A stretch of 64,000 nt of DNA from Evernia prunastri (lineage: Eukaryota; Ascomycota; Lecanoromycetes; Lecanorales; Parmeliaceae), in assembly GCA_003184365.1 (NCBI GenBank), contig NKYR01000043.1:1-64000 (forward strand), given 5' to 3'. Below the pieces are notes generated by a model. It worked only from the letters and a program-made list of their open reading frames with translations, was not told the origin of the DNA and did no database searches. Each line of letters starts with the position of its first letter. The first letter of the stretch is position 1. Shown here piece by piece: positions 11,167-22,408 of this stretch. The position numbers and the translations under genes were made by a program.

Positions 11167-12650
11167 AACTTGATACGTTTTTCGCCAGTGAAGGAAAGAT
11201 CAACGAGACTAGACGCTACTTAACAGATCAGATACCTTTGAGACAACGCAAATTTGTCCCACCCCCAACTTCAGTTTGCAGCGGGTCCACTGTCTGCCAG
11301 CTGACAACAGCAATACTACTAGGTTCTGAGCTCAGCAGAGATCAACAATAAACGCAATGCGTAGGTAGCTAGCAGCTTCATCAATCATCATGCGGACTTA
11401 TTCCGAGTCGAGCGATCTCGACTCTTCAACACCAGTGTTCTCAGCTCCACTCATCGAAGATCCAGATTGCGCTTCCATCAATATGAGTCTGAAAACCAAT
11501 AGGACTGGTTTGCTCTAGTACTACTGTAGCGCTTAGGGCCCACCTTCTTGTATGATAGCGTCACGTTTTTGGTGAATGGAGCCTGAATCTTACCATTTAG
11601 GTGCATCTTGGACATGATTGCGAGGTGGACCATAACGAGTTTGGCGCATATATTTTACTCGTCTTTTCCTTTCCGCTGTGTATTTCTTCGATCAAAAGTG
11701 CGTTCTATTGAAGCTTCTTATGTCTCTGTCATTCAATTTGACGCCGACCACTGCGCAAACGTGGGCTCCGTGGCTGTGCAATCCGCCATGTGTCCATCAG
11801 TAACATGAAACTGGTCTTGTGAGATCGGAAATCCTACGGTCAGCCAACCCCGGCCTCAAGATTTAGATACGAGACTGCAGTATTCTATTTCCGGACCTGA
11901 GCCTCTTGACTAGCCTCGAACGACGGAGCGAGCAGGTTGATGTCTTGAGTCCCCCACCTGTGTACCCAGGAGCGCTCACCTATGATCTGGACTCCTGTGA
12001 AGCAGCTCCACTGACTAGTACAAATGATTGACCGGGAGAGAGGTCTTGAATGAGGTCACCAACACTCCGTATTTGGAGCCCTCGCTTCCTCAAAAAAGCT
12101 CCACGCGAGAATGGCGCATTCCCCGGATCAGATCCCATGCCTTCTTGACTTACACTCCTTCGTCTAAATTCGGGACCAGTGAGATTTATTCTCGGTCACC
12201 GGAGCGAGAAAGCTCTACAGAAGGGTGGCGCATCTCTCCAGTTAGATTCCGCATGGATATGGAATCGGCTCCTGCTCTGTAAGCCTGCTCACAGAATCTA
12301 TTTCCTATCGCCGATGTCAGAACGCTTTGGAAATGAGTGGTATACCTGCCAAGACGTCATCCGGGCGCTTCATTGTGTCGAGATCCCATCATATGATTTG
12401 TGGCTCTGTCCGTTTCATTTGGTCGGTCCGGACTGCTATTAGTCTACTTCGCCATGAGAGTCGTACAATTAATTCATCGAATCAAATCCAGGACAATATT
12501 TTTGTAGCATTTGACGCTCCCACGTTCTATGTTGAGGTCTGGCGGCTTCCTTTCTGCGGACTTTGTCTGCTGTCTTTGCACTTCGCCATTAGGCGCTACA
12601 TTTTCCACTGTGGCAATCCAATCGAAAACCGAACAATTATTTTGGGACCG
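11167..12650. other. Intergenic spacer, no supported gene
   Basis: About 1.5 kb with only short, non-protein-like ORFs. Around 12080-12260 two related words (GAGAATGGCGCATTCCCCGGATC and GAAGGGTGGCGCATCTCTCC areas) suggest another weak local duplication. Confidence 0.4.
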
Positions 12651-12818
12651 TACACTCCAAACACCTTCCGCCGAGCTATTTCGTGGCGATTTGATGTTCC
12701 TGTGTTTTTTGTCGAGGCGCAATGAATTCCTACGTACACTCCAAACACGTTCCGCCGAATTGTTTCATAGTCGATTTGATGTTCCTGTGTTTTTTGTCAG
12801 GCCCAATGAATTCCTTTT
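12651..12818. repeat. 84-bp tandem duplication, two copies
   Basis: Unit 1 at 12651-12734 and unit 2 at 12735-12818 both begin TACACTCCAAACAC and share GATTTGATGTTCCTGTG and CAATGAATTCC at the same offsets, with scattered substitutions. No coding frame is supported across it. Confidence 0.8.
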
Positions 12819-13018
12819 GGCGCTGCCTTTGTCCTGCCTTTGCGTTTGCCTTCAGGCTTTGCACATCCTATTGTACGTTCGCACTGAACAAAGATGGGAT
12901 GTAGGAGCAATATCATTGTATTGTCACAAATCGAAAGCCTCCTTTCCCCCTTCGCCCGCTTCAAATTCCCATGATTTACTATATTTACTTCAAACTCGAT
13001 TCCCTCCCAGCACATTCT

Positions 13019-13029
13019 CTTATATAAAG
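13019..13029 (+). promoter_or_regulatory. TATA-box-like element upstream of the double-psi barrel gene
   Basis: TTATATAAAG lies about 140 bp before the ATG at 13161. The stretch between is C/A-rich and ends CACAAAATG, as in leaders of strongly expressed fungal genes. Placement fits a leader of roughly 100 bases. Confidence 0.5.
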
Positions 13030-13160
13030 AGCACCCACGACCGCAAAACAGAACTCCAGACAGTCAACACCATCGAAGCAACCAAATACCTACTCAAGCA
13101 AACCAACAACACTCCAAACCACACATTTCTCAAAAAATCACACCCCCACCCACCCACAAA

Positions 13161-13640
13161 ATGAAAGCCCGCACCCTCGCCCTCTCCGTCCTCTCCCTCA
13201 CCATCTCCATCCCCCTCGCCGCCGCCTACTCCGGCGACCTGACCTTCTACGCCCCAGCCATGAGCTCCACCTCTTCCGCCTGCAACATGGCGGCCACGCA
13301 GGGCGAATCCATCGTCGCCATCTCCAAAGCGCGCTTCACCGCCCCCAACCCCAACGACGACCCCCTCTGCGGCTCCACCATCACCATCTACAACCCGGCC
13401 GCCGGCATCTCGGTGCCGAACGTCAAGGTCGTCGACAAGTGCAACGGCTGCGACGCGGACTCCATCGACGTCAACGTCGAGCTGTTCAAGCAGCTCGGCT
13501 TCGACCCGGCCCAGGGCCGGGTCACGGTCGATTGGGGAGGGAACACCGTCGGCGGGAAGAGGAGCGTCGAGGGCGGGTTGGAGCCGTTGGAGGTGGTGGC
13601 GAAGCGCGAGTTGGGGCATCCGCATGGGAGGGTGCAGTAG
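13161..13640 (+). CDS. Small secreted double-psi beta-barrel (RlpA/expansin-like) protein
   Basis: Intronless, 159 residues. The signal peptide is MKARTLALSVLSLTISIPLAAA. The mature protein starts YSGDLTFYAPA, then SACNMAATQGESIVAIS, DDPLCGSTITIYNP, VKVVDKCNGCDADSIDV and VELFKQLG, the order of conserved blocks in fungal barwin/RlpA-like double-psi beta-barrel proteins, including the paired cysteines and the Asp of DKC. The last 35 residues (after VTVDWGG) form a charged tail with KR sites (GGKRSVEG, VAKREL) unlike the compact barrel and may be cleaved. The coding region is clearly more GC-rich with C/G third positions than its flanks. Such proteins are secreted, often induced in host or wall contact; a lytic activity is not established for them. 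Confidence 0.88.
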   Translation: MKARTLALSVLSLTISIPLAAAYSGDLTFYAPAMSSTSSACNMAATQGESIVAISKARFTAPNPNDDPLCGSTITIYNPAAGISVPNVKVVDKCNGCDADSIDVNVELFKQLGFDPAQGRVTVDWGGNTVGGKRSVEGGLEPLEVVAKRELGHPHGRVQ

Positions 13641-13779
13641 GGTTTTGTAGACTTGTGACGCTGGTCTTCCGGTGGGAGTTGATCTTTCGGGGTCCGGCGG
13701 CGTTCATGTCTTCTTCGTTTTTTTTCTCGCATTCTTTCGCATTCTGTTCTTAGCAGGCCCTTTTCGATTTTCGACTTTC

Positions 13780-14345
13780 GAGCACGCTGGCATTGCTCGT
13801 TGGCTACCTTTTGCTGGGCAACGTTGGCATTGCCCTCACACTCTCTTTTGGCTCATACTTCGACAGGATTTCTACGACTTGAGCGAGCACGTTGGCATGC
13901 CCTCACACTCTCTTTTGGTTCCTACTTCGACTGGGTTTCTTTCCTTTAAGCGGGCACATGCGGGCACGTTGGCATGCCCCACCTCCACTATTTCAGCACA
14001 CAATTCACCCTGCACGTTCTGCATCTTGACAGGCGCACAGACACACTCGCTTCCAATTCTTTCTCTCCTCGACCGATCCATTCATCTTATTTGGTGGCAC
14101 GTCGGCATTTGCACCCACCTTCACTCTTTCAGCTAATACTCCCTGTCTATACTTCAACACTCGCGCTGTGTTCCTCGACACAAATTTGACACGTTGGCAT
14201 GCCTGCCGTCACTCTTTTGGTGCTTTGATCTTCGGCCCTATAGTTGTTCGGATTTTGCTTTGTTTTGTTCGCCGCACCTTCTGGTGTTTGGTTTCGGCTA
14301 GGGTTCGCTGGCAAGCCTGCTGTCTTGTCTTTGTTACTTGGGGAG
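13780..14345. repeat. Decayed array of a short element with GCACGTTGGCATGCC core
   Basis: Related copies occur at about 13783, 13820, 13888, 13964, 14096, 14188 and 14308. The best pair (13820 and 13888) also share CCCTCACACTCTCTTTTGG downstream. Spacing is irregular (about 37-130 bp) and copies are diverged. No coding sequence supported. Confidence 0.65.
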
Positions 14346-14445
14346 CATGTGTAGCGAATGAATTGAATTTTGCATGGTCGGACCATTGTACATAGTCAGA
14401 GTTGCGTTGTCGGAGTTGGGTGTTTGGAATTATTGAACTGTCTTC

Positions 14446-14499
14446 TCACACACGCACACACACACACACTCTCTCTCTCTCTCTCGCTCTGTGTGTGTA
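14446..14499. repeat. Compound microsatellite (CA)n(CT)n(GT)n
   Basis: A run of CA, then CT, then GT dinucleotides with single interruptions. Confidence 0.95.
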
Positions 14500-16199
14500 T
14501 GTTCGCGCTTTTGTCCCAGTTCATCACGAACGTAGCCGTAGAGTTCTCCGTTTCCTTGATATCCTATACACAATCAGCACCGATCCCTTCATTGTCAACA
14601 ACCAGAACCATCAGCATTATATCAAGTCAAGCGCTCTGAACAGATCCCGAAGATTGAATTTTTTTTCCCCGCAAGGACTCCTCTACATCTTATGTCTATA
14701 TCGCAACCACTACACAGCTTTGTTCGGTCGCAAAAGGTCCAATCAGATGAAAATACCATCCAACCAGACATCGTCCAATTGCCCCATCGCAAAGACCCTG
14801 ACCCGCCTCCGCTCAACTCCGAAGACCCTCCCCCCAAAAGCACCCTTCTTGAAATCTGCCGATAGAACGTCCGCATCACCACAGTACATTGAACATACTA
14901 AGAATCGCTACTCATAACGTTTGTTAATTTGACGACTCCTCGACGGGTGTCAAACGTCCCCACGCTGATTGAAATAAGAACCAGTGGCCTTGATATATAT
15001 GCATGGGCTTCCCTGCTTACGAGTAGCCTGCGTCTCTCTGTACGGTTACGTAGTACTTTCGGTATTCACGTGAAATCATGGACGAGTCAGGGTGGTCTGC
15101 TTCGAAGGCGAACCGGTTAAAACGTGTAGATCGTCTTCACGGAACAGAAAGAGGGGAAGGAAAAAGAGCGAAGAAAAGAAAAAAGCGACAGAAAGACCCA
15201 CCACGCCAGCCCCTCTCGACGAGCGCGTGGTTTTGGTTAGATGCGGGCATCTGATGCGGGCGAAGTCTGCGATGGAAATTAGAGGTTTCGATTTCTAGCC
15301 CATGGTGGGCCACGCAGGTCGGATTCAGTCAGTCATTCAGTACTTAGTACTTATGCGAAGCCGATTGAAACAAGGCGTGAAGCGCTGCGGGCTCTTGGTC
15401 ACGGGTTCTTTTCTCCAGGTTTGACCGTCTTGGCAATGTAGACGCATGAAAGGTTTTTACTCTACCCGTCTAGGTAGCCTACCGGGAGTCTTTGTAGAGA
15501 CACAGAGGTTTCGACAAGCGCCGTTGTTTTGTATAGATGGAGAGATAGACAGATAGACAGATAGCCAGACAGGACCAGTTTGGAAAGAATCGCCCAGCGC
15601 CCCTCTTCTCTTCTCTTCTCTTTGCTTCTCTTTTCCATGCAATAATAATGTGTCTTCCACCCACTAGCCTCGCTTTGCTTTGCTTTTAGAGGAGGGAAAT
15701 CACAAGCGCAGCACATGTGATGATTATTGAGGAAAGAAACGGGCGAAAACTGCATGTTAAGATTACTCAAGGAGGGCGGTGGAAGTGAGTGTGCGAAGAC
15801 GGATGGATGATTAAAAGTGCAAAGTCACTGGAACCTCACGACTTCATACCTACTCTGCCAACCAACGGATTGAAGATTTGAAACAGGCCATGTCAAAAAA
15901 GGCTCGTACGGCCGAAAGGACGAGGTCGCGTGGTCTGAAGCATGGACCGTTTTCCTCGCTTTTCCATCACCATGCATATGCAATAATCTCGACCAATGAG
16001 CTTACCTCATGGTTCCGCCAATCTTCTGCAATGGCATGCATTGGCTCGAAACATAACGGTCCGAGCCTTTGATTCGATCCCCTCATTGTCGTCGGGCGCG
16101 TCCCTGGAAATGGGTCTCCATGGATGTCCCCGCCATAAAAGTTGCAAATTCTCGTTATGCGGTTATAGCCTCTTTAAGTGTTTCCCTTTCTCAGCAATA
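14500..16199. other. Intergenic spacer upstream of the rhodopsin-domain gene
   Basis: About 1.7 kb with no supported gene. It contains AGATAGAC repeats near 15541-15566 and a pyrimidine-rich TTCTC run near 15603-15635. The last 200 bp would hold the promoter of the gene at 16200. Confidence 0.45.
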
Positions 16200-17525
16200 A
16201 TGGCGCCACCAATAGTGCATGGCCCTCCTACAAACTTATCACCTTCGTTCCTCGCGCAGAGCCGTGTGCCAGCCATCTACGCAGCTGTCATCACAGTTTC
16301 CGTCCTCTGCACTATCGCTGTCGCCCTCCGGTTCCTATGCAGACGGTTTGTCAAAGCAACGCTGTGGTGGGATGACTGGATCATCTTGGTCGCTCTTCTT
16401 GTCGAATGGGCCCTCTCGGCCGTCGTACTCTACCAAACCGCCCAACTCAATTTCGGTAAACATGTTGAGCTGATGAAGCCATGGCAAATGGCCCCCTTTT
16501 CAAAGACATTGATGTCGACTCAATTGCTGTACTATTGCACGCAGACTCTGACAAAGATTTCGCTACTGCTGCTCTATCATCGACTCTTCAGCGTCAATAA
16601 GCAGTTCCGACTCGCTCTGTTCGTCGCTGGCGCTCTAGTCATCATGTGGTGGATTGCTTCGTTCTGGGACACGATATTCCAATGCGTGCCTATACAGGCG
16701 TCCTGGGACAAGAGCATTAAGAATGCCAAGTGCCAGAGCATCAGAAGCGCAGCGCTTGGCACGGGGATCAGCAACCTTATATTAGACATTTTATTCCTTC
16801 TCCTCCCCGTTCCAATGATTTGGCGATTGCATGTCAGTAGGAGAATCAAGGTATCCCTGACAGGCATCTTTCTCCTCGGCGGTTTGTACGTTTTCTCGCA
16901 ACACTCACAGCGTATCACAAGTAGCTTCGCTGATAATGTCAGTGTCTGCGCAACTTCAGTCATCCGTATCCATCAGATCTTAGCGACGAACTGGAGCTTC
17001 ACAGATCTGACTTACGACAGCTTCGGCATCAACGTCTGGAGCACAGTCGAATCTTGCTGTGCGATGATAGGAGCGAGCCTGCCGACTATGCGGCCTTTAA
17101 TGACGCGCGGCATCGCAGTCGTCACAAGCCATACCAGGTCCTCGAAGTCAAAGACGTCTTCTGGGAGCGGTGGAGCTGTCAGTACTCCACCTGCTCCATT
17201 TGGTGCATATCAAAGCCTCGGAGGACGAGCGGAAGAAAACGACATAGAGCATGGGGGCCGGAATGCATATCCGTTGAAGCCGCTGCCGACATTTGCAGAT
17301 CACACAAATTCGTATCGTACAAAACCCTCATCTATAAACCCAGCGTGCGATCGTTCGCCACATCCTGTGACGAGCTCAGATGTATTCGAGCTGGAGAGGC
17401 AAACTGCGCCTTTCCCACACTCTTTAGATCACACATCACGACCTGCCCAGGGGCGAACTCAGCGAGCACCTTCTAGAATGACGCGTCTACCCCGTTCTAC
17501 TCTAGAAAACATAAGGGAGGGATGA
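16200..17525 (+). CDS. Rhodopsin-domain (PTH11/SAT5-like) seven-helix membrane protein
   Basis: I read join(16200..16885, 16943..17525), 422 residues. The frame is open upstream to 15996, but the ATG at 16200 (MAPPIVHGPP) gives the usual short N-terminus before helix 1 (IYAAVITVSVLCTIAVALRFLCRRF). Further helices include WDDWIILVALLVEWALSAVVLY, LLYYCTQTLTKISLLLLYHRLF, LFVAGALVIMWWIASFW, ISNLILDILFLLLPVPMIWRL and GIFLLGGFVCATSVIR, with the conserved WWDDW and NLILDI..LLPVP motifs. The 57-bp intron (GTACGT...GTCAG) is a multiple of three; splicing restores FVCATSVIRI, whereas retention inserts a hydrophilic segment in helix 7. The C-terminal tail of about 130 residues is Ser/Pro-rich. The family is widespread in plant-associated and soil ascomycetes and presumed receptor-like; ligand unknown. 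Confidence 0.9.
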   Translation: MAPPIVHGPPTNLSPSFLAQSRVPAIYAAVITVSVLCTIAVALRFLCRRFVKATLWWDDWIILVALLVEWALSAVVLYQTAQLNFGKHVELMKPWQMAPFSKTLMSTQLLYYCTQTLTKISLLLLYHRLFSVNKQFRLALFVAGALVIMWWIASFWDTIFQCVPIQASWDKSIKNAKCQSIRSAALGTGISNLILDILFLLLPVPMIWRLHVSRRIKVSLTGIFLLGGLYVFSQHSQRITSSFADNVSVCATSVIRIHQILATNWSFTDLTYDSFGINVWSTVESCCAMIGASLPTMRPLMTRGIAVVTSHTRSSKSKTSSGSGGAVSTPPAPFGAYQSLGGRAEENDIEHGGRNAYPLKPLPTFADHTNSYRTKPSSINPACDRSPHPVTSSDVFELERQTAPFPHSLDHTSRPAQGRTQRAPSRMTRLPRSTLENIREG

Positions 17526-19733
17526 TAATACCTCTTACGGCATGGCGATGATCGGGATCTGAATGAAAAGTCGAACTGACGAGTCAACAGCATCGGGGGA
17601 GGTTGGGGGGGGGGGGGGGCAAACTTGAATCGGCATGGGTGTTAGCGTAATGTAACGCTTGTTCTAACATATGTTTCTGTATGTCCAAGCACGAGAATGA
17701 TTAGGATCGAAGTAAATGAAACGTTACAACTTCTGAAAGATTACATCGCACTGGTCTCATGCCAAAAGAAATTGATGCAGCATACTGTCCTGATAGTCTT
17801 CTTCCCTACTAGCGTGAGTGGTTCGTCCACTTCGAGCGGTCGAGCTTCGTATGCAGGAAAAGGAACGAAGCGTCTAGAATTGCGTCCCGCCATAGTTGCC
17901 CGAACATCGAGTAATACTCGCAACATTGCAAGCATTGGGCTGGACGCGATGCTAGTGGAGGCTTGTACTAGTATCGATCATACAACCTTCGGAATACTGA
18001 CCCTATAACCTCCGAGCATATAGAGTCTTCTTCACTTAACTACCATTTGAGGCCGTTGTCCTGCATTGTACCCCGTCCGAACCATGGTGTAGCTGTCTGA
18101 TGGCTGCAGCAGAGACGCTTTTTCGTCTTCGAGATGAACCCCACAACATCCTGGTTGATTTTAGGGACGTTCCAGGAGCATATAAATCTTTATCCACGAG
18201 CACGACAGGGACTTGTCACCAACATTGCCACCAGGTAACACTTGACATTGTAGCGAGTCGGACCCAGACGGTCCGAGGAACACGAACTCCGCAAGGAAGC
18301 TTGAAAGGCTCCCCAATCGAAGCGACGTGTCTCAGTTTGGATATCTCCTCTGGTAGAGGTCCTGGTAAACCAGATCGAGCACCATGCAAACGTCGTCAAA
18401 GACTCAAAGCGAGTCACAATCGACCGTAAAGGTTCCATTCTTAAAGATGTAGTAGAAGAGATCATCATCATGGATGGGAGGTCTCCCAGTCCATTCCTCA
18501 GCAATTTCGTAGCTTAAGCACTCCGCTGGTCCTAGGCATCCCCTGCAGTGCAACCAGCCGGTCTGCCTCAGAGATAGTGGTATTGCGACTTCCCGATGAG
18601 AGAGGTGATTCCTCGTTGTATCCATTTCAACGTACACCTAGGTAGTCCACTGTTCCTATCTTCATCCGTGTAGATGCCTAGTCTGTCTCCATGCCGTACC
18701 GCGGTCCGCCAGTGCTTCAATGATCATCTTCTGCATTCCAACTAGCCGTCCCTATTCCTCCTCCTCAACCCCCACGCCTACGTGATATATTATATGCTTG
18801 TGCAATCACAACAACCGCAGCAGGTGCAAACACAGACACATCTCCCCACGGTCCCATCTCGCCACAATTACGGTATCCGTCTACCATGTCGCCGTGACGA
18901 ACAGCAATCTTATTCTGGGTAATCCTCCTATTATTCGCGCATGCTAAAAAGCAAGTTTTTAGCCGAAGCGCGATTGCGCAGGGGGCGATGACTGGGGTAA
19001 GAAGACGATTTGGACCGATCTCGGAGTGGAAGACGCGTCTGAGGCAGGGAGGAGGGGACTCGAGGGCGATGGAGATTGTACGCGTAGGACATCGGGGAGG
19101 TCGAGGAGGGTATGTAGAGGAGAGGGACGGACCGGGAAGGAGGAAAGGCTGCGACGTTGAAGGTATATGGAGGGCTGTATAGAGTTGGGACGTGAATGTC
19201 AATGACCATGGAGGAGTGTTTGTTGGGCAAACCAAATGCACGGTGGCAGGATTATGCAAGTTACTCTACTTATGACTCTAAAGTCTTGGCATATTCCGAT
19301 ATCTTCGTTTTACTTGAGGTACGTATATATAAACATAATTCACAGCATCTATTCTATGATATAAATACATGTCTATCTTTTTATACATACTCTATATGAA
19401 TTACTCTTTTATACTTATTACCATCAGGTACAATATTGCCCACCTTTGCTTACCACCTTTTCCAACCTCTCGCTTTTTGGCTTCTTGCGCGCACTTTTTA
19501 GCACCTTCTGTTTCAGGCCCCCCTGCTGCGCCAAGCCGGGAATAACGCGCAGCGCAGCGCAGCTATCACTTTTTGAGATCTCACCTTCTCACTTCAGGCT
19601 TCAACAATCCTTCTGTCCTGCTTCTTCCAACCTCTTCTGCTGTGCTACAAAAGGTCCCTTCGACCTTCTACGCTAATCATCTGGGCTGAAGATTGGATAT
19701 TGATGTTATCTGCCACTATCAGTAAACAGAAGA
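17526..19733. other. Intergenic spacer, no firmly supported gene
   Basis: About 2.2 kb. A G-homopolymer sits at about 17604-17619. A minus-strand frame at 18765-19259 (164 codons) ends in a tail with VFAPAAVVVIAQAY, but it lacks a signal peptide, family motif or clear codon bias and I do not call it. From 19320 to 19430 the DNA is AT-rich; 19440-19680 is pyrimidine-rich and probably the promoter and leader of the gene at 19734. Confidence 0.45.
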
Positions 19734-21887
19734 ATGGAGAAAGCTCAGTGGAGTCCGATCAATAGTGAGCCCATGAATACTGGGAGCAACCCCGCTGCAA
19801 AAAAGCCTCAACCAGCTCTCGCACGCTTGCCCATCAATTTCCCCAATGGGACCCCTGTAAGAGCGAAGAAGCAGTATGCTGAACCACCGAAGCGTCCCCT
19901 CGAAAGGCCGCCAGTGGTGAGCAGCCCGACAGAGAGGTGGAACCTTCCCGCCCCAGAAGTGGAGTCACGTCCGTCCAGGCCGCGAGATGTTTCATTGCCG
20001 AATCATTTCACTATGGAAAGGCCCGGATCATCCACTTCTTTTACCACCATCTCTCCCGATGAACGTACGTCTGAACGGCGTGTAGAGGCTAAGAGGCATG
20101 AGATGGGACCTAACGGTCGCAACACGGCTTCCATTCCAAGCTCAAGGGCCGGTACGCAAACTCCGAAAATTGACCAACAAGCCGGAGCGTCAACGATGAC
20201 GGAACGCACGCAGCTACAGAAACCTGACCCAGTACAGACGGCCAGGAAAGTGTATCAGGCTTTTAATATCCCTCCACCGGGCAACGATCTAAACGTGAGC
20301 GAAAGGCAACCTAACGCAACTAAGATGAGTGAGCCAAGACAAGGCTCGGTCAAAAGAACTCCAGGGCCAAGAGATACGCCTGCCAGCGTCACGAAAGAAT
20401 CTCCCAATGGGCACTCACTCGAGCCGCAAGAGGGTCAGAATAAGCCAGTACAGGATCACCAACCCATTGAGATTGATGATCAGAGCTCGTCCTCGTCTGA
20501 TGATGAAGCAGCAAATGTAGCCACGGGTGCCGGACGCAAAGCGGACGAGGCGATTGAAGAAGCAGGAAGCCCAGTCATTGATGAATCAGATCACGTCACG
20601 ACGATGACCGGCTTGCCAGATGATCATCCCGTCGAATGGCTAGCAGAAGCTAGAGAGTTTTATCAATCGTCATTGCCGCCTTTCGTCACAAAGCAAAAAT
20701 TCGGTGTTCGGAGAATGGTCGAACTACCATTGCTCGAAGGTCAACAGCATGCTGGGAAGGTCGAAGTGGTGTATCGGTCGTGGGATGCTGTCCATACATT
20801 CGCTAGTATTGACGTGGACGGTAAAAGGTTCATCGTCAAAGTTTTCCGAGGCGGTGCTACGCCTTACCGCCCTTGGTTGGGCCCGCGAACGGGATTTTCC
20901 GAAACGGCCCTTGCTTTCTCAAAGCAGGTCCCTCGAGGCTCGAAATCTTGGTCAATAGCTCAAGGAAAACGTGTTTATCTCCCCAAGGGCTGGGCGTTGA
21001 AGGAGGACGACGAGAGAGATGACGATTACAGCCCAGCTAATCGTCGGAAGTCGTCTACAGTCCGGCGTCGACAGAATCTAAATTACGACTTAAATGAAGA
21101 CGAGGAAGAGCTCGACGAGGATCCCTATCAGGAGGACCCTTTACCCCGCTCTGGAAGATCGTCGGTCGAACGAGAATATGCTGCACCTGATTCAACTGGT
21201 GATCAACCACTGGATTCGAACGTATCCGCAACACAACCACCCAGCCAGCTCATCAACGCATTAACGAAAAGTCTTCGGCTTCCCAAAAAGCAAGAAGTCT
21301 TCCAAAGGCCCAAACAGATCAAGCGCAAGAGCATTGGTGGCCAAGGAGCACCTACGGGCTCGGGAGGGATTAAGCGTCAGAAGCACAAGGCGGTCTTCTC
21401 CAGCGATAGCGATCACTCTGTCTCTCATAAGCGAGCGAAGTCCACAAACGCCATTCCACACCGCACAAACTCCACCAATGCAGCAGATTCGGCGCATATC
21501 TATCAGGGCTCCAATCACGAGCCTCCCACCTTCGACCCTCCCGCACTGTCGCCGTACAAACAAGCCCACACCACGCTTCGGATCGCCCTGGTTCCGTACC
21601 CCCAGCAATTCGCCATCCACCGGCTGCGATCTTGCATGACCATCGCCACTTTCTTCAGCACCGTGGTCGGCGTCTCCGGCTACAAAGGCGACAAGAATCG
21701 CATCTTCGGCATCTCCGCCACCTTCGATTGCAAGTCCGACGACGCCGCGGATAGGAGCATGGTCATTCGAGAGGAGTGGCAAGACAGCTTCGAAGTGTTC
21801 CTAGAGACCGTCGACGGAGCGGAGTCTTGGACCGAAGAGGGCGGGAAGTGCGGCGTGGCTGTTAGTCTGTTGTTGACAAAGACATGA
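19734..21887 (+). CDS. Large, mostly disordered fungal protein with conserved C-terminal domain, probably nuclear
   Basis: Intronless, 717 residues. Residues 1-300 are low-complexity, rich in Pro, Ser, Arg and Gln, with an acidic SSSSSDDEAANV patch. A first folded segment at about 300-425 (HPVEWLAEAREFYQSSLPPF...VRRMVELPLLEG...FASIDVDGKRFIVKVFRGG) is predicted alpha/beta. Acidic and basic clusters follow (DEDEEELDEDP, KRKSIGG, KRQKHKAVF), the latter nuclear-localisation-like. The last 110 residues (TTLRIALVPYPQQFAIHRLRSCMTIATFFSTVVG ... EEWQDSFEVFLETVDG ... GKCGVAVSLLL) form a compact domain I recognise from uncharacterised Pezizomycotina proteins. I infer a chromatin- or transcription-associated role from charge pattern only. 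Confidence 0.85.
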   Translation: MEKAQWSPINSEPMNTGSNPAAKKPQPALARLPINFPNGTPVRAKKQYAEPPKRPLERPPVVSSPTERWNLPAPEVESRPSRPRDVSLPNHFTMERPGSSTSFTTISPDERTSERRVEAKRHEMGPNGRNTASIPSSRAGTQTPKIDQQAGASTMTERTQLQKPDPVQTARKVYQAFNIPPPGNDLNVSERQPNATKMSEPRQGSVKRTPGPRDTPASVTKESPNGHSLEPQEGQNKPVQDHQPIEIDDQSSSSSDDEAANVATGAGRKADEAIEEAGSPVIDESDHVTTMTGLPDDHPVEWLAEAREFYQSSLPPFVTKQKFGVRRMVELPLLEGQQHAGKVEVVYRSWDAVHTFASIDVDGKRFIVKVFRGGATPYRPWLGPRTGFSETALAFSKQVPRGSKSWSIAQGKRVYLPKGWALKEDDERDDDYSPANRRKSSTVRRRQNLNYDLNEDEEELDEDPYQEDPLPRSGRSSVEREYAAPDSTGDQPLDSNVSATQPPSQLINALTKSLRLPKKQEVFQRPKQIKRKSIGGQGAPTGSGGIKRQKHKAVFSSDSDHSVSHKRAKSTNAIPHRTNSTNAADSAHIYQGSNHEPPTFDPPALSPYKQAHTTLRIALVPYPQQFAIHRLRSCMTIATFFSTVVGVSGYKGDKNRIFGISATFDCKSDDAADRSMVIREEWQDSFEVFLETVDGAESWTEEGGKCGVAVSLLLTKT

Positions 21888-22376
21888 GATGGGCTTCGTA
21901 CTTACGCTCGGCTTTCGACCAAACGAAGCATTTGGAAAAAGATTTCTAAGACCGACAAAAACCCAAACCAGCACCGACATAGTTCGAATAAAATGTCAAG
22001 CGCGATAGAAGAGATTGATTCCTCGGAAATGTACAGCCTGAACGGATGGACCGGATCTGCGATTTCATTTTTTCATTTTTGTGAAAGACTGATAGATACA
22101 TCATCACATCATCGATGGGCGATAAGTTGTACACTTCGACCTCAGAGCCCTAGCTGGGGCTTTCTTGTAATAGTTTCAAATCATAAGGTCGCACAGATAA
22201 ATTAGCTTATCGGCCCCATCGTACTGAACTTTGACAGTCCAGGCGTGATTCCGGTTCTGGCGACCCCGTTTCCAGTTTGAATTCGTACGATGCGCGTGCT
22301 TGGTTTTTTCATTCGTTTTCAACCCGTCATTCTTTCAGTCTTTGCAGTATCGGATCGGATCGTAGTCGCTGGCTCT

Positions 22377-22408
<32 letters not shown>

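Noticed and set aside
13020..13625. 201-codon minus-strand ORF opposite the double-psi barrel gene
   Set aside because: Low-complexity Val/Gly/Asp frame that mirrors the C-rich coding strand.
15996..16199. N-terminal extension of the rhodopsin-domain protein
   Set aside because: The 68 extra residues are not family-like and would precede the normal short N-terminus.
18765..19259. 164-codon minus-strand ORF with a hydrophobic C-terminal stretch
   Set aside because: No signal peptide, family motif or clear codon bias; two overlapping frames look equally likely.
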